From the NCBI RefSeq assembly GCF_000342165.1, contig NZ_AMRV01000001.1, positions 62,001 through 126,000 on the forward strand: 64,000 nucleotides of DNA, read 5' to 3'. Source of the DNA: Pacificimonas flava (GTDB taxonomy: Bacteria > Pseudomonadota > Alphaproteobacteria > Sphingomonadales > Sphingomonadaceae). The translations under genes and the position numbers were made by a program. Each line of letters starts with the position of its first letter. The first letter of the stretch is position 1. Of the stretch, positions 19,758 to 28,483 are shown in pieces. The notes below the pieces were generated by a model. The model was not told the origin of the DNA. It saw only the letters and a list, made by a program, of their open reading frames with translations, and did no database searches.

Positions 19758-20851
19758 GCCAGACGGCATCGCGATCTTTGGAACAGCCGCTCGTGCCGGC
19801 CGCGGAGGAGGTTCTGAACGCCCTGCCGGTGCCGACCGTGATCGTCGATGGCGACGGCGCGCCCATATCCTGCAATCCGGCGGCGGAAATGATGCTCGGC
19901 CGGTCGCAGCGCTCACTGGCGTCCCGCGGATGGGACGGTCTCCTGCCACCGGACAGCCCGGCGCTGTCGCTGATCCGGGAAGCCGCGAGCGCGGGGACGG
20001 AACTCGGCGCCTATGACCTTGTCATGGCGTTCGTCGACGCGGCACCGATCAGCGCGGACATACTGATCGCTCCCGTCCTGGAGGGAAGCGGGCCTTTCAT
20101 CGTCACCTTTCAGCGCCGCAGCGTCGCGGGCCTGCTGGAGCGGAAAAGCGACAATCGGGCTTCGGCGCGATCGGCGACGGCGTTGGCAGCCATGCTGGCG
20201 CACGAGATCAAGAACCCGCTGTCCGGTATTCGCGGCGCTGCGCAGTTGCTTCGCGCCCCGGGGGATACGGAAGGACGCGCGGAGCTGTCCGACCTGATCA
20301 TCACGGAGGTCGAGCGTGTGCGCGCGCTGATCGATCGCATGGAGCGTTTCACCGACCCCCGTCCCCCGACGCTTGAGCCGGTGAACATTCACTCGGTACT
20401 CAGTCATGTTCGCAAGCTGGCAGAGGCGGAGGGGATCGTCATCGATCAAAGCTATGATCCGTCTTTGCCGCCAGTGCCCGCGGATCAGGACGCACTGATC
20501 CAATTGTTTCTGAACCTGGTGCGCAACGCGCACGAAGCTGCGGGCAGGAACGGCCAGATTGAGATTTCGACAGCCTATCGACATGGTCTGAAGATCGCCG
20601 TGCCGAGCGGACGCGGCCGCATGGCGGTTCCGATCGAGATTTGCGTCATCGATAACGGTCCGGGCGCACCGCGGGAGATTGCTGCCCACATGTTCGACGC
20701 CTTCGTCAGCTCGAAGCGGGGCCTTGGCGGTCTCGGTCTCGCGCTCGCGGCGAAGGTCGCCAGCGATCACAACGGCCACGTCGAATATGAACGCGACGAG
20801 CGCGCCGGACGTACCATTCTGCGCGTCCTGCTGCCGATGGCAACGGTATGA
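19754..20851 (+). CDS. ntrB: nitrogen regulation sensor histidine kinase NtrB
   Basis: A 365-residue cytosolic kinase starting at GTG 19754. A PAS-like domain (VPTVIVDGDGAPISCNPAA) occupies about residues 20-130. The dimerisation domain contains the phosphorylated histidine in LAHEIKNPLSGIRGAAQLL. The ATP-binding domain has the N box LFLNLVRNAHEA, then IDNGPGAP and GGLGLALA. In this family the protein phosphorylates or dephosphorylates NtrC in response to PII proteins and nitrogen status. It overlaps both neighbours by four bases (GTGA and ATGA), so the three genes are translationally coupled. Confidence 0.94.
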   Translation: MSQTASRSLEQPLVPAAEEVLNALPVPTVIVDGDGAPISCNPAAEMMLGRSQRSLASRGWDGLLPPDSPALSLIREAASAGTELGAYDLVMAFVDAAPISADILIAPVLEGSGPFIVTFQRRSVAGLLERKSDNRASARSATALAAMLAHEIKNPLSGIRGAAQLLRAPGDTEGRAELSDLIITEVERVRALIDRMERFTDPRPPTLEPVNIHSVLSHVRKLAEAEGIVIDQSYDPSLPPVPADQDALIQLFLNLVRNAHEAAGRNGQIEISTAYRHGLKIAVPSGRGRMAVPIEICVIDNGPGAPREIAAHMFDAFVSSKRGLGGLGLALAAKVASDHNGHVEYERDERAGRTILRVLLPMATV

Positions 20852-22308
20852 CCGTGACGAATACGGTCTTCGTCGTAGACGACGACACGGCGATCCGCAC
20901 TGTCGTTCGCCAGGCGCTTCTGCGAGAGGGGTATCAGGTCCGCACGGCCGATACGCTTGCAGGGCTGATGCGTCTCGTTGCCAGCGGATCCGGGGACGTT
21001 GTCATAACGGATGTTGCGCTGCCGGATGGGGATGCCCTCGACGGCCTGCCGGCGCTGTTTTCGCAGCGCCCGGGTCTTCCGGTGATCGTGGTCAGCGCTC
21101 AGAATACGCTTGCCACTGCCGTGCGCGCCACTGCCCAGGGCGCGTTCGAATACCTGCCAAAGCCCTTCGATCTCGATGAACTGACCCGCGCGGTGTCTTC
21201 GGCGCTTGCAGGTCGCGGCCAAGCCGCGCACGATACGCGGGAGAGCGGCGCCGGAGAGGATTTGCCGCTGATCGGACGGTCGCCTCCGATGCAGGACGTC
21301 TACCGGCTCATCGCCCGCGTCATGCAGACCGATCTGACCGTGATGATCCTCGGCGAATCCGGGACGGGCAAGGAACTCGTGGCGCGTGCCGTGCACGATC
21401 TGGGGCCGCGCCGAACCGAACCCTTCGTTGCGGTCAATATGGCTGCAATCCCGCGCGAATTGATCGAGACGGAGCTGTTCGGTCACGAGAAGGGCGCCTT
21501 CACAGGCGCGCAGGGCCGCAGCATCGGCCGCTTTGAGCAGGCGCAGGGCGGTACGCTTTTCCTCGACGAAATCGGGGACATGCCGTTCGAGGCGCAAACA
21601 CGGTTGCTGCGTGTGCTGCAATCGGGAGAGTTCAATACGGTCGGGGGCAGCCGCGCGATCCGGACCGATGTGCGGATCATCTGCGCGACGCACCAGAATC
21701 TGGAACGTCTGATCGAGCGGGGGGAGTTTCGCGAGGACCTCTACTACCGCATCAACGTGGTTCCGATCGCGCTGCCGCCGCTGCGCGCCCGCCGAAGCGA
21801 CATCGCCGAGCTTTCCGGGCATTTCCTGAAACTGGCGGCGCAGGAAGGTCTTCCGCGAAAGACGCTGTCTCCCGGGGCGCTTGTTCGGCTGGAAGCCTAT
21901 GACTGGCCAGGCAATGTTCGGGAATTGCAGAACCTGGTCCGCCGGATGGCAGCGCTCTCGCGCGAGGATGTCCTTGACGAGGCGGCTGTCTTGCAGGCGA
22001 TGCAAGGCGGGCGCAGCGCCGTGCCGGCGCAGGCGGCAGGACGCGAAACAAGCCTCGCCGCTGCCACCGAGGCGAGGGCGGCCGAACTCCTTGTCCGTTA
22101 CGGCGACACGGTGCCCCGCGGCCTCATGGAAGCGATCATGGCGGATGTCGAACCGCAGGTCCTGCGCGCGGCGCTTGCGCATACGGCAGGCAATCAGATT
22201 CGCGCCGCCAGCCTGCTCGGGATCAATCGCAATACACTTCGCACGCGGCTGGAGAACCGGGCGATCGACCCGCTCGAATATCGCCGAACCGAAGGAAATC
22301 CGGGATGA
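20848..22308 (+). CDS. ntrC: nitrogen regulation sigma-54 activator NtrC
   Basis: A 486-residue response regulator. The receiver domain carries the acceptor aspartate in ITDVALPDGD (about residue 55). The central AAA+ domain has Walker A GESGTGKE, the sigma-54-contacting GAFTGA loop, and the Walker B block GTLFLDEIGDM. A Fis-type helix-turn-helix near the end reads NQIRAASLLGINRNTLRTR. It activates sigma-54 promoters of nitrogen-assimilation genes when phosphorylated by NtrB. The flagellar sigma-54 promoters in this window would more likely use a separate FlbD/FleQ-like activator, which is not in the window. Confidence 0.95.
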   Translation: MTVTNTVFVVDDDTAIRTVVRQALLREGYQVRTADTLAGLMRLVASGSGDVVITDVALPDGDALDGLPALFSQRPGLPVIVVSAQNTLATAVRATAQGAFEYLPKPFDLDELTRAVSSALAGRGQAAHDTRESGAGEDLPLIGRSPPMQDVYRLIARVMQTDLTVMILGESGTGKELVARAVHDLGPRRTEPFVAVNMAAIPRELIETELFGHEKGAFTGAQGRSIGRFEQAQGGTLFLDEIGDMPFEAQTRLLRVLQSGEFNTVGGSRAIRTDVRIICATHQNLERLIERGEFREDLYYRINVVPIALPPLRARRSDIAELSGHFLKLAAQEGLPRKTLSPGALVRLEAYDWPGNVRELQNLVRRMAALSREDVLDEAAVLQAMQGGRSAVPAQAAGRETSLAAATEARAAELLVRYGDTVPRGLMEAIMADVEPQVLRAALAHTAGNQIRAASLLGINRNTLRTRLENRAIDPLEYRRTEGNPG

Positions 22309-22342
22309 GGCCGCAGCCCAGCGAAGGGCTGGCGGTGCTGGA

Positions 22343-23254
22343 CTAGAGGCGCCGAACCGCCGTGACGGCGTCGCCATCAGGAAGATTTAGCCGCCTGACC
22401 ACCTCTGAAAGCGGCTCGATCAGCGTGGTCATCCAATGTGCGTTCGCATGCAGCAGGCGCTCGCCGTCCGCCATGATGCCCACATGGCCGGGAAAGAATA
22501 CGAAATCACCGCGCTGCAGCGCCTTTCCGCGAACGTCCCTGCCGATGCTTGCCGCCTGCTGATCGCTGTCGCGCGCAACGAAATGCCCGCAGGCGGCCAG
22601 GGCGGTTTGCACGAGTCCGGAACAGTCGATGCCGGCCCGCTGACGGCCGCCCCAGCGATACGGGGTGCCCAGGAAGAATTCTGCGATCTCGACCCAATCG
22701 TCGGCGAAATCTTCTATCGCGCCGGCGTGACGATGATGGACGAAGGTGCCATTGCGATGCCGCAGGAACGTCTCGTCGAACCTCTCGGCAGCAATCTCGG
22801 CATTCAAGGGGAGCGTCATCGCAACCTCCGACTTGATGTCGGGGCGGTGGAAACAGAGCGCCAGTGGGGCAACAACGCGGTGGGTGCGCGTCGGCGCGTC
22901 CGCTCGGAGATGCTCTGAGCGGACATAGCCGACATAATGATCATGGGCAGAAAATCCCCACGCCCAGCCCTCGGCATCATCGACGACGTCGAAGCGCTGG
23001 CCCGGAAGGAGCTCGCTGACGCAGACCGCCGTCGCGTCCGGCGCAGCGCGCATCATCTCGCTGACACCCTCCACCAGCCGATGCGGTACGGGACGTTCAA
23101 AACGCTTTGCGTCTACACGTCCCTCAAGGGCGATATCGGCAACGTCTGCCGAAAAGGCATGAACGCGCTTGTCGAGCGGACTATCAGCTTGCGTGCCGCG
23201 ATGCTCCCCGTGCGGAGGAGTCCTGTGCTGACGGGCGTTCCGAGCTTCGGCCAT
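22343..23254 (-). CDS. NlpC/P60 family cell-wall peptidase with SH3-like N-terminus
   Basis: A 303-residue protein. The N-terminal half is SH3-like, with LLPGQRFDVVDDAEGWAW and a later second repeat. The C-terminal C40 domain has the nucleophile in GIDCSGLVQTAL, the histidine in FPGHVGIM, and a third polar residue in LLHANAH. Such enzymes cut gamma-D-Glu-diaminopimelate or similar bonds in peptidoglycan peptides. No signal peptide is seen at the chosen start, so export would be unusual; a role in recycling is possible. Its start lies inside the end of the MarR gene (71-base overlap), in a different frame. Confidence 0.85.
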   Translation of the reverse strand: MAEARNARQHRTPPHGEHRGTQADSPLDKRVHAFSADVADIALEGRVDAKRFERPVPHRLVEGVSEMMRAAPDATAVCVSELLPGQRFDVVDDAEGWAWGFSAHDHYVGYVRSEHLRADAPTRTHRVVAPLALCFHRPDIKSEVAMTLPLNAEIAAERFDETFLRHRNGTFVHHRHAGAIEDFADDWVEIAEFFLGTPYRWGGRQRAGIDCSGLVQTALAACGHFVARDSDQQAASIGRDVRGKALQRGDFVFFPGHVGIMADGERLLHANAHWMTTLIEPLSEVVRRLNLPDGDAVTAVRRL

Positions 23255-23600
23255 AGGATTGCTCGATCAATCCCGCGAACGCTTGCAGGAACTCGTGACC
23301 GGCCTCGGTCCGTTCGACGAAGATATTACGAAGATCACTCTCGTCCTTTTGACGTCTGATATAGCCGAAAGCGCCCAGTGTGTTCAGCGCTCGCGTAATC
23401 ACCGGCTTCGAAACCGAGAGGTTCGCCGCCAGGCCGCGGACCGTATGCGGCCCGGGCGTCAGATAGACAAGCATCAAAAGCGCCAATTGGCGATTGGTAA
23501 GATCGGGACGCGCCGATCGCACATAGGCGATAAGCGTATGCATCCATTCGCCAAGAACGCCCTCCTCCAAGGTATCGTCCTGATCCTGCGTGAAACCCAT
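23184..23600 (-). CDS. MarR-type winged-helix transcriptional regulator
   Basis: A 138-residue protein. The winged helix-turn-helix region spans about residues 30-95: LTNRQLALLMLVYLTPGPH, then the recognition helix VSKPVITRALNTLGAFGYI and a wing with RQKDESDLRN. The effector is unknown. It sits between pepA and the NlpC/P60 gene on the same strand, so the three may be one operon. The C-terminal 25 residues are polar, and their codons overlap the next gene. Autoregulation is usual for the family, but no convincing operator was seen. Confidence 0.85.
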   Translation of the reverse strand: MGFTQDQDDTLEEGVLGEWMHTLIAYVRSARPDLTNRQLALLMLVYLTPGPHTVRGLAANLSVSKPVITRALNTLGAFGYIRRQKDESDLRNIFVERTEAGHEFLQAFAGLIEQSYGRSSERPSAQDSSARGASRHAS

Positions 23601-23685
23601 AATAATCGACCCCAGTTCTCGATCCGTGGATAGATCAAAGAAGCGTTAGTCTACCTTAACACAACCCTTACGAACATGGTTTATG

Positions 23686-25089
23686 TCAAGTTCTTACCGT
23701 TCCGTAACGATCTACGAGCATCCGAAACGTCGCGCGTAGTCCCAATGCTTCGCCTCCCTTTGGACGTCCAGGGCGGCTGGTGGGCATCCAGGCGAAGGTG
23801 TCGAAATGGACCCAGCTGCGACCGTCCAGCACAAAGCGCGAGAGGTATAGCGCCGCGACGATGGCGCCCGCGAACGAGCTGGTTCCCGCATTCGCCAGAT
23901 CGGCGATGTCGGAGTGCAATAGCCGCTGATAGGGCTGCCACAGCGGCAGGCGCCAGACGGGATCGTCGCAGGCGTGACCCTCCCGGTCTATCTGCCCGGC
24001 AACCTCCTCGTCGTCAGTGAACAGGGCGGGCAGGTCCGGTCCCAGCGCGACGCGCGCCGCACCGGTTAACGTGGCGAAATCGACGATAAGGTCGGTGTCG
24101 CGCTCGCAGGCATAAGCGAGAGCGTCGCACAGGACGAGCCGGCCCTCCGCATCCGTATTGTGGACTTCGACGCTCAGGCCGCTGCGCGTCTTCACGACAT
24201 CGCCCGGTCGCAGCGCGTTTCCGGATACGCTGTTCTCGACGGCTGGGATCAGAAGGCGCAGCCGCACGGGCAGCTTCGCCTGCATGACGAGGCGGGCAAG
24301 AGCCAGCGCGTGCGCTGCGCCGCCCATGTCCTTTTTCATGAGGCGCATTCCGGCCGCGCCCTTCACATCGAGACCGCCCGTGTCGAAGCAGACGCCCTTG
24401 CCCACGAGTGTCAGAACCGGTGCGTTCTCCTCTCCCCAGTTCAGTTCGATCAGTCGCGGCGCGCGTTCGGCGGATGCTGCGCGGCCGACCGCGTGGATCG
24501 TCGGGAAGTTTTGTGTCAGAAGCGCGTCGCCGGTCACGACCGTTACCGCTGCGCCGTGCGCCTCCGCCTCGGTCCGAACGGCCGCCTCCAGTTCTGCCGG
24601 TCCCATATCCTCGGCCGGGGTGTTGACCAGATCGCGAACCAGTGCCTGCGCGTCCGCCTGCCGCAGAACGGGTTCGACCGTCCCGTCTTCGGGATGCAGG
24701 AGCACGCGCGGCTCCGGCGCTGGACTGTCCGACATATATCTGTCGAAACGATACTGGCCGAGCGCCCATCCGAGCGCCGCTTCCCCGGGGTCGCCATCTT
24801 CCAGCCTGTACGTGCCAGGGGCAAGTTTCTGCGCCGCGCCCGCAAGTGCCCACGCGCTGAGTTCGGGGCGTCCCTCTACGCCGATGGCCACTGTCCAACC
24901 GTCGGCCTCTTGCCCAGGCAGGATGACGAGACTGCCTGGCTTGCCATCGAATGCGGCCGCGTCCACGGCGGCGCGGTGGCGCGGCGAAAGACCGTTCTTC
25001 CACTCGTCGAACCGGTCTTCGCGCACGGTATGAAGGGTGCGCGCATCCTGAGCGCGGTCCACGTCGAAGCAGCTGCCGAATTCGTTCAT
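23686..25089 (-). CDS. M17 family leucyl aminopeptidase
   Basis: A 467-residue metallopeptidase removing N-terminal amino acids from peptides in the cytosol. The metal-site motifs are present: GKGVCFDTGGLDVKG, MKKDMGGAAH, and the family signature NTDAEGRLVLCDALAYA (about residues 310-326). The second-metal region is followed by ATLTGAARVALG. The N-terminal domain is divergent, as usual. It has near-normal length for the shorter alphaproteobacterial form. It is the first gene of a probable pepA-marR-nlpC group and is divergent from sapC across 157 bases. Confidence 0.92.
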   Translation of the reverse strand: MNEFGSCFDVDRAQDARTLHTVREDRFDEWKNGLSPRHRAAVDAAAFDGKPGSLVILPGQEADGWTVAIGVEGRPELSAWALAGAAQKLAPGTYRLEDGDPGEAALGWALGQYRFDRYMSDSPAPEPRVLLHPEDGTVEPVLRQADAQALVRDLVNTPAEDMGPAELEAAVRTEAEAHGAAVTVVTGDALLTQNFPTIHAVGRAASAERAPRLIELNWGEENAPVLTLVGKGVCFDTGGLDVKGAAGMRLMKKDMGGAAHALALARLVMQAKLPVRLRLLIPAVENSVSGNALRPGDVVKTRSGLSVEVHNTDAEGRLVLCDALAYACERDTDLIVDFATLTGAARVALGPDLPALFTDDEEVAGQIDREGHACDDPVWRLPLWQPYQRLLHSDIADLANAGTSSFAGAIVAALYLSRFVLDGRSWVHFDTFAWMPTSRPGRPKGGEALGLRATFRMLVDRYGTVRT

Positions 25090-25246
25090 GCCCTATGGCT
25101 ATGCGCGGCGGCGATCCATTGCAATTGCCGCCATGACCGGCGTCCCGCCAGCCCGTCGTCTCGCTTGCAGGCGGGGGGGCGAGCCCCTATGACCTCGGCC
25201 CAGCACGTTTTCTTGCGATACTTTCATCATCGATTCAGGATTTTTC

Positions 25247-26059
25247 ATGGCAACGACACCGACGAACGGCGCGCAGGGGAATGCGCAAAGACTTCCGCTT
25301 TTCTACAAGTCGCTGACGCCGCTCTCGTCGGCGCAGCACCCCGACTTTGGTGTCAAACCCCGCACACAGCTCGAGTTCGTTCGCGGAACGCACGCCGTTC
25401 CCATTACGGCGGACGAATTTCCCGCCGCGCATCGTTATTTTCCGATCATCTTCTCGACAGGTGATCAGCCGACGCCGCTGGCGCTGATGGGATTGTCGGA
25501 GGGCCAGAACCTGTTTCTGAACGATGACGGGACGTGGCGCGAGAACACCTATGTTCCCGCTTATATCCGTCGCTATCCCTTCCTGCTTGCGCGGACGTCG
25601 CCCGACAATGAGACGCTGTCCCTTTGCTTCGACGACACGTTCGACGAAGTGTCGGCCGAGGGCGAGCAGAAATTCTTCGAGGGCGGCGAACAGACCGAGA
25701 TCACCAAGAATGTTCTCAGCTTCTGCGAGGAGTATGAGAAGTCCATCGCGCGCACGGCCGCGTTCGTGAAGGAACTGCAGGACAGCGACTTGCTGATGGA
25801 CGGGGAGGTCAGCATTCAGGCGCCGGGCGCCGACAAGCCCTCCGTGTATCGCGGGTTTCGCATGGTGAACGAGGAAAAGCTGCGTGAGCTGCGCGGCGAT
25901 CAGGTCCGCAAGATGGTACAGAACGGCGCTCTGCCGCTCGTCTACGCGCATCTGATGTCGGTTCAGATCATCCGCGAGATTTACGCGCGCGCCAATCCGG
26001 TCGCGCAAGCGGTCCCGTCGTCCGCCACAGAAGCCGGTCAGGACACGCCGATCGGCTGA
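25247..26059 (+). CDS. SapC family protein
   Basis: A 270-residue protein matching the SapC family by its start, with YKSLTPLSSAQHPDFG and later FPIIFSTGDQPTPLALMG, and the FDEVSAEGEQKFF segment. The family is named for a gene near S-layer genes in Campylobacter and is widespread in sphingomonads and other proteobacteria; its biochemical role is not established. No signal peptide or membrane segment is seen. It stands alone, with pepA divergent upstream and cytochrome b561 76 bases downstream. Confidence 0.85.
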   Translation: MATTPTNGAQGNAQRLPLFYKSLTPLSSAQHPDFGVKPRTQLEFVRGTHAVPITADEFPAAHRYFPIIFSTGDQPTPLALMGLSEGQNLFLNDDGTWRENTYVPAYIRRYPFLLARTSPDNETLSLCFDDTFDEVSAEGEQKFFEGGEQTEITKNVLSFCEEYEKSIARTAAFVKELQDSDLLMDGEVSIQAPGADKPSVYRGFRMVNEEKLRELRGDQVRKMVQNGALPLVYAHLMSVQIIREIYARANPVAQAVPSSATEAGQDTPIG

Positions 26060-26135
26060 CAAGCTGCGGCATCCCGTTTACCTCCCCCTCATTCGGCGCT
26101 AGGTTTTTCGCCGGATTGAGGGGGGAAGCCAGAAA

Positions 26136-26684
26136 ATGTCGAAGCGCAGTCCATATTCGTCCGCGGCAATCACGCTTCACTGGCTGATCGCTCTTCTCGT
26201 CATCGGGCAGTTCATCGGCATTCAGTACGCCCATGGCCTTCCAGAGGGGGATCCGTCGACGGGCACGGTGTACATGATCCACAAATCGACGGGCATCACC
26301 ATTCTGGCGCTGACCCTCATCCGGCTTATCATTCGCCTTACCGAATCCTTCCCCCCTTTACCCGTACACATGGCCCGCTGGGAGGTGATCCTGGCGCGCG
26401 GGACGCACATTCTTTTCTACCTGCTCCTCCTGATCGTGCCGCTCGCCGGCTGGGCCTTCGCCGTGACGCCGGAACGAGGGCTGGACTGGTACGGCGTCCT
26501 TCCGATTCCCGCCTTGCCGCTCTCCGGCGCACGCGACGTCCTCCATGACGTCCACGAAATTGCCGCACAGGGCATATTCTATCTGTTCTTCCTCCATGTG
26601 GCGGGGGCGCTGAAGCATCATTTCCTCGACAGGGACGATGTCCTCACTCGGATGATCCCCGCTCTGCGCCGCACGCGCGGCTGA
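26136..26684 (+). CDS. cytochrome b561 family protein
   Basis: A 182-residue four-helix membrane protein. Helix one begins with the haem-ligand histidine in ITLHWLIALLVIGQFIG. A second histidine lies in MIHKSTGITIL, a third region is HILFYLLLLIVPLAGW, and the last helix has VHEIAAQGIFYLFFLHVAGALKHHF split over two histidine sites. This is the bacterial b561 layout with two b haems moving electrons between quinol and an acceptor; superoxide oxidase is one known activity. A GGGGAAG site lies before ATG 26136. A terminator follows downstream. Confidence 0.9.
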   Translation: MSKRSPYSSAAITLHWLIALLVIGQFIGIQYAHGLPEGDPSTGTVYMIHKSTGITILALTLIRLIIRLTESFPPLPVHMARWEVILARGTHILFYLLLLIVPLAGWAFAVTPERGLDWYGVLPIPALPLSGARDVLHDVHEIAAQGIFYLFFLHVAGALKHHFLDRDDVLTRMIPALRRTRG

Positions 26685-26794
26685 ATGCCGCGCCCCCGGT
26701 CCTCTCCGGGGCACCTTGAAAGCATGGTAAACGAACCCCATTTCCGGGTCTCAACGCCGTGTTTTGCCCCTTTTTCACGGCGCTGTTCGAGACT

Positions 26795-26836
26795 GGCCAC
26801 CTCTGCAGGACTTTCCTGTTGCGGGTGGCCTTTTTT
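26795..26836 (+). terminator. rho-independent terminator between cytochrome b561 and N-formylglutamate amidohydrolase
   Basis: A 7-bp outer stem (GGCCACC with GGTGGCC) contains an inner CAGGA/TCCTG stem and is followed by six T residues at 26831-26836. It lies about 110 bases after the b561 stop. Two more short inverted repeats, at about 26692-26711 and 26755-26782, lie between them. Confidence 0.75.
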
Positions 26837-26857
26837 CCCTCTGATGCCGACGCGGCG

Positions 26858-27739
26858 TTATTCCGCGGCCAGCGGCAGGCGTTCGCCGCCTGCGCGGAGT
26901 AGGGGCACCAGCTCGCTTATGGCGGCGCAGAGCCGCGCGGATACGGACTCGATTCCGCGGGCGGGCAGCAGGGTGGTCAGGTCCATATAAAGACTGCGGC
27001 TGATTTCGACCTGCAGGACATTCACCCCATCCTCCGGCCGGCCATAATGCTGCGTGGTGAAACCGCCGGCATAAGGGGTGTTGCGGCACACGGCGTAGTG
27101 GCGGGACAGGCTCGCCTCCAGCATCTCAACGATATCGGTGCGACAGCTTGTTCCGTGGCGGTCGCCGATGACGATGTCCGCCCCGCCGCCATGGCTGCGC
27201 CGGAGCGGCGGCATGGAGTGACAGTCGATAAGAAGGACGGCGGGATGCGCACCGCGCGCGCGCGCCAGCAATTGCGTTAGCGCGCGGTGATAATGGCCAT
27301 GCACCGCCTCGATGCGCTCCCGGGCCTCGCGCGAGCTCAGTCGCCGGCGGTACAGGCTGACGCCGGGGGTTGCGACACGGGGAATGACCCCTAGCCCAGC
27401 CCGCAGCCGGTCGCTTTGCGGTCCCGCGGGCACATCCTCGACGACCGCTGGATCGAGCTCTCCTGCGGCCCGATTGAGGTCGAGAAACGTCCGGCCCCAT
27501 CGCGCGGCGATCAGCGGCAGGTCAAGGCGCTCGGCGGCGTGACCGGCAATGCGGTCCATCCAGGCATCTTCCGCGCGGCGAAGGTCGACTTCCTGACAGG
27601 CCAGTTCGTTCAGGAACGCGTCGGGGTACGATCGTCCGCTATGCGGAGAGGCAAGCACGATGGGCGGCAGATCCGCGCTGCGACAATCGCGCAGCGTGTA
27701 GGCGGGGGTAAGGGAACTGGCAGAGGGGGCGCCGGGCAT
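26858..27739 (-). CDS. N-formylglutamate amidohydrolase
   Basis: A 293-residue enzyme of the HutG/N-formylglutamate deformylase family, acting late in some histidine-degradation routes and on formylated amino acids. It shows the early VLASPHSGRSYPDAFLNE block, DLNRAAGELDP, and the metal-site region LLIDCHSMPPL. The histidine-utilisation genes are not beside it, so its substrate here is uncertain. It is divergent from the cpdR-type gene; this pairing is common in alphaproteobacteria. It starts at ATG 27739. Confidence 0.88.
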   Translation of the reverse strand: MPGAPSASSLTPAYTLRDCRSADLPPIVLASPHSGRSYPDAFLNELACQEVDLRRAEDAWMDRIAGHAAERLDLPLIAARWGRTFLDLNRAAGELDPAVVEDVPAGPQSDRLRAGLGVIPRVATPGVSLYRRRLSSREARERIEAVHGHYHRALTQLLARARGAHPAVLLIDCHSMPPLRRSHGGGADIVIGDRHGTSCRTDIVEMLEASLSRHYAVCRNTPYAGGFTTQHYGRPEDGVNVLQVEISRSLYMDLTTLLPARGIESVSARLCAAISELVPLLRAGGERLPLAAE

Positions 27740-27917
27740 CGTGCGAAACGACTAGCGCGCCCGAAGGATGCTGCAAAGCGCCTTAAATTGGCGGTGGACG
27801 TTGATTGGCCATTAACGCCGGGCGTGCTAATCTCGCTGCAGAAACGATCAGCCGCTGCGAAACAGGTTCTGACGATCGAAGCAGCGTTCCTGATGTCACA
27901 GCGAAGGGCGGATCAAG

Positions 27918-28307
27918 ATGGGCGAGCAGCCTGATCGTAGCGGACGCGGAATACGTATTCTGCTGGCGGAAGATGATGATTCGATGCGAGCCTTTCTGCA
28001 GCGGGCCATCGAACGAGCCGGTTATTCGGTCGTCGCCGTCGATTGCGGTACGGCGGCGCTTCCCCACCTGGCGGAGGGCGATTTCGACCTGCTACTGACC
28101 GACATCGTCATGCCGGAAATGGACGGAATCGAACTTGCCCAGCGAGCGGCGCAGCTGGCGCCAAAGATGCGGGTCATGTTCATAACGGGCTTCGCTGCCG
28201 TCGCGCTGTCGAAGAATGCCGGCGCACCGGAAGGTGCGCGCGTTCTTTCGAAACCCTTTCATTTGCGGGAACTTACGAACGAGATCGAACGCATTCTGGC
28301 GGCGTAA
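27918..28307 (+). CDS. cpdR: CpdR-type single-domain response regulator
   Basis: A 129-residue receiver domain without an output domain. It has the acidic pocket AEDDDSMRAF, the acceptor aspartate in LLTDIVMPEMDG (about residue 62), the threonine in FITGFAA, and the lysine in LSKPFHL. Length, the start, and the location beside N-formylglutamate amidohydrolase and tRNA-Val match CpdR of alphaproteobacteria. In Caulobacter this protein, when unphosphorylated, directs ClpXP to the cell pole for cell-cycle proteolysis and is controlled by the CckA-ChpT phosphorelay. Naming relies on context as well as sequence. Confidence 0.87.
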   Translation: MGEQPDRSGRGIRILLAEDDDSMRAFLQRAIERAGYSVVAVDCGTAALPHLAEGDFDLLLTDIVMPEMDGIELAQRAAQLAPKMRVMFITGFAAVALSKNAGAPEGARVLSKPFHLRELTNEIERILAA

Positions 28308-28384
28308 TGGCGGAAGATTTCGCCTTCTGGGAAGAAGTGGGTTGCACCGTCCCGGCCGCCCCGTTACATGCCGCTCTCCCGGTT

Positions 28385-28459
28385 GGGCGCATAGCTCAGT
28401 GGTAGAGCACTGTGTTGACATCGCAGGGGTCGGAGGTTCGAACCCTCCTGCGCCCACCA
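28385..28459 (+). tRNA. tRNA-Val (anticodon GAC)
   Basis: The cloverleaf is complete. The acceptor stem GGGCGCA pairs with TGCGCCC, the D-arm is GCTC-AGTGGTA-GAGC, the anticodon arm CTGTG-TTGACAT-CGCAG carries GAC, and the T-arm is GGAGG-TTCGAAC-CCTCC. The 3' CCA is encoded. It reads GTC and GTT codons. It lies 77 bases after cpdR and 24 before the next gene. Confidence 0.97.
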
Positions 28460-28483
28460 TTTTTTCCATCCGGCCGAGGTGAC

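Noticed and set aside
20767-22377. A 536-codon open frame antisense to ntrC.
   Set aside because: The opposite strand is clearly ntrC with all domain motifs; the antisense product has no recognisable domain.
23674-23686. A short ACAT/ATGT inverted repeat upstream of marR as an operator.
   Set aside because: Only four bases per arm, and it overlaps the pepA stop codon; it could be chance.
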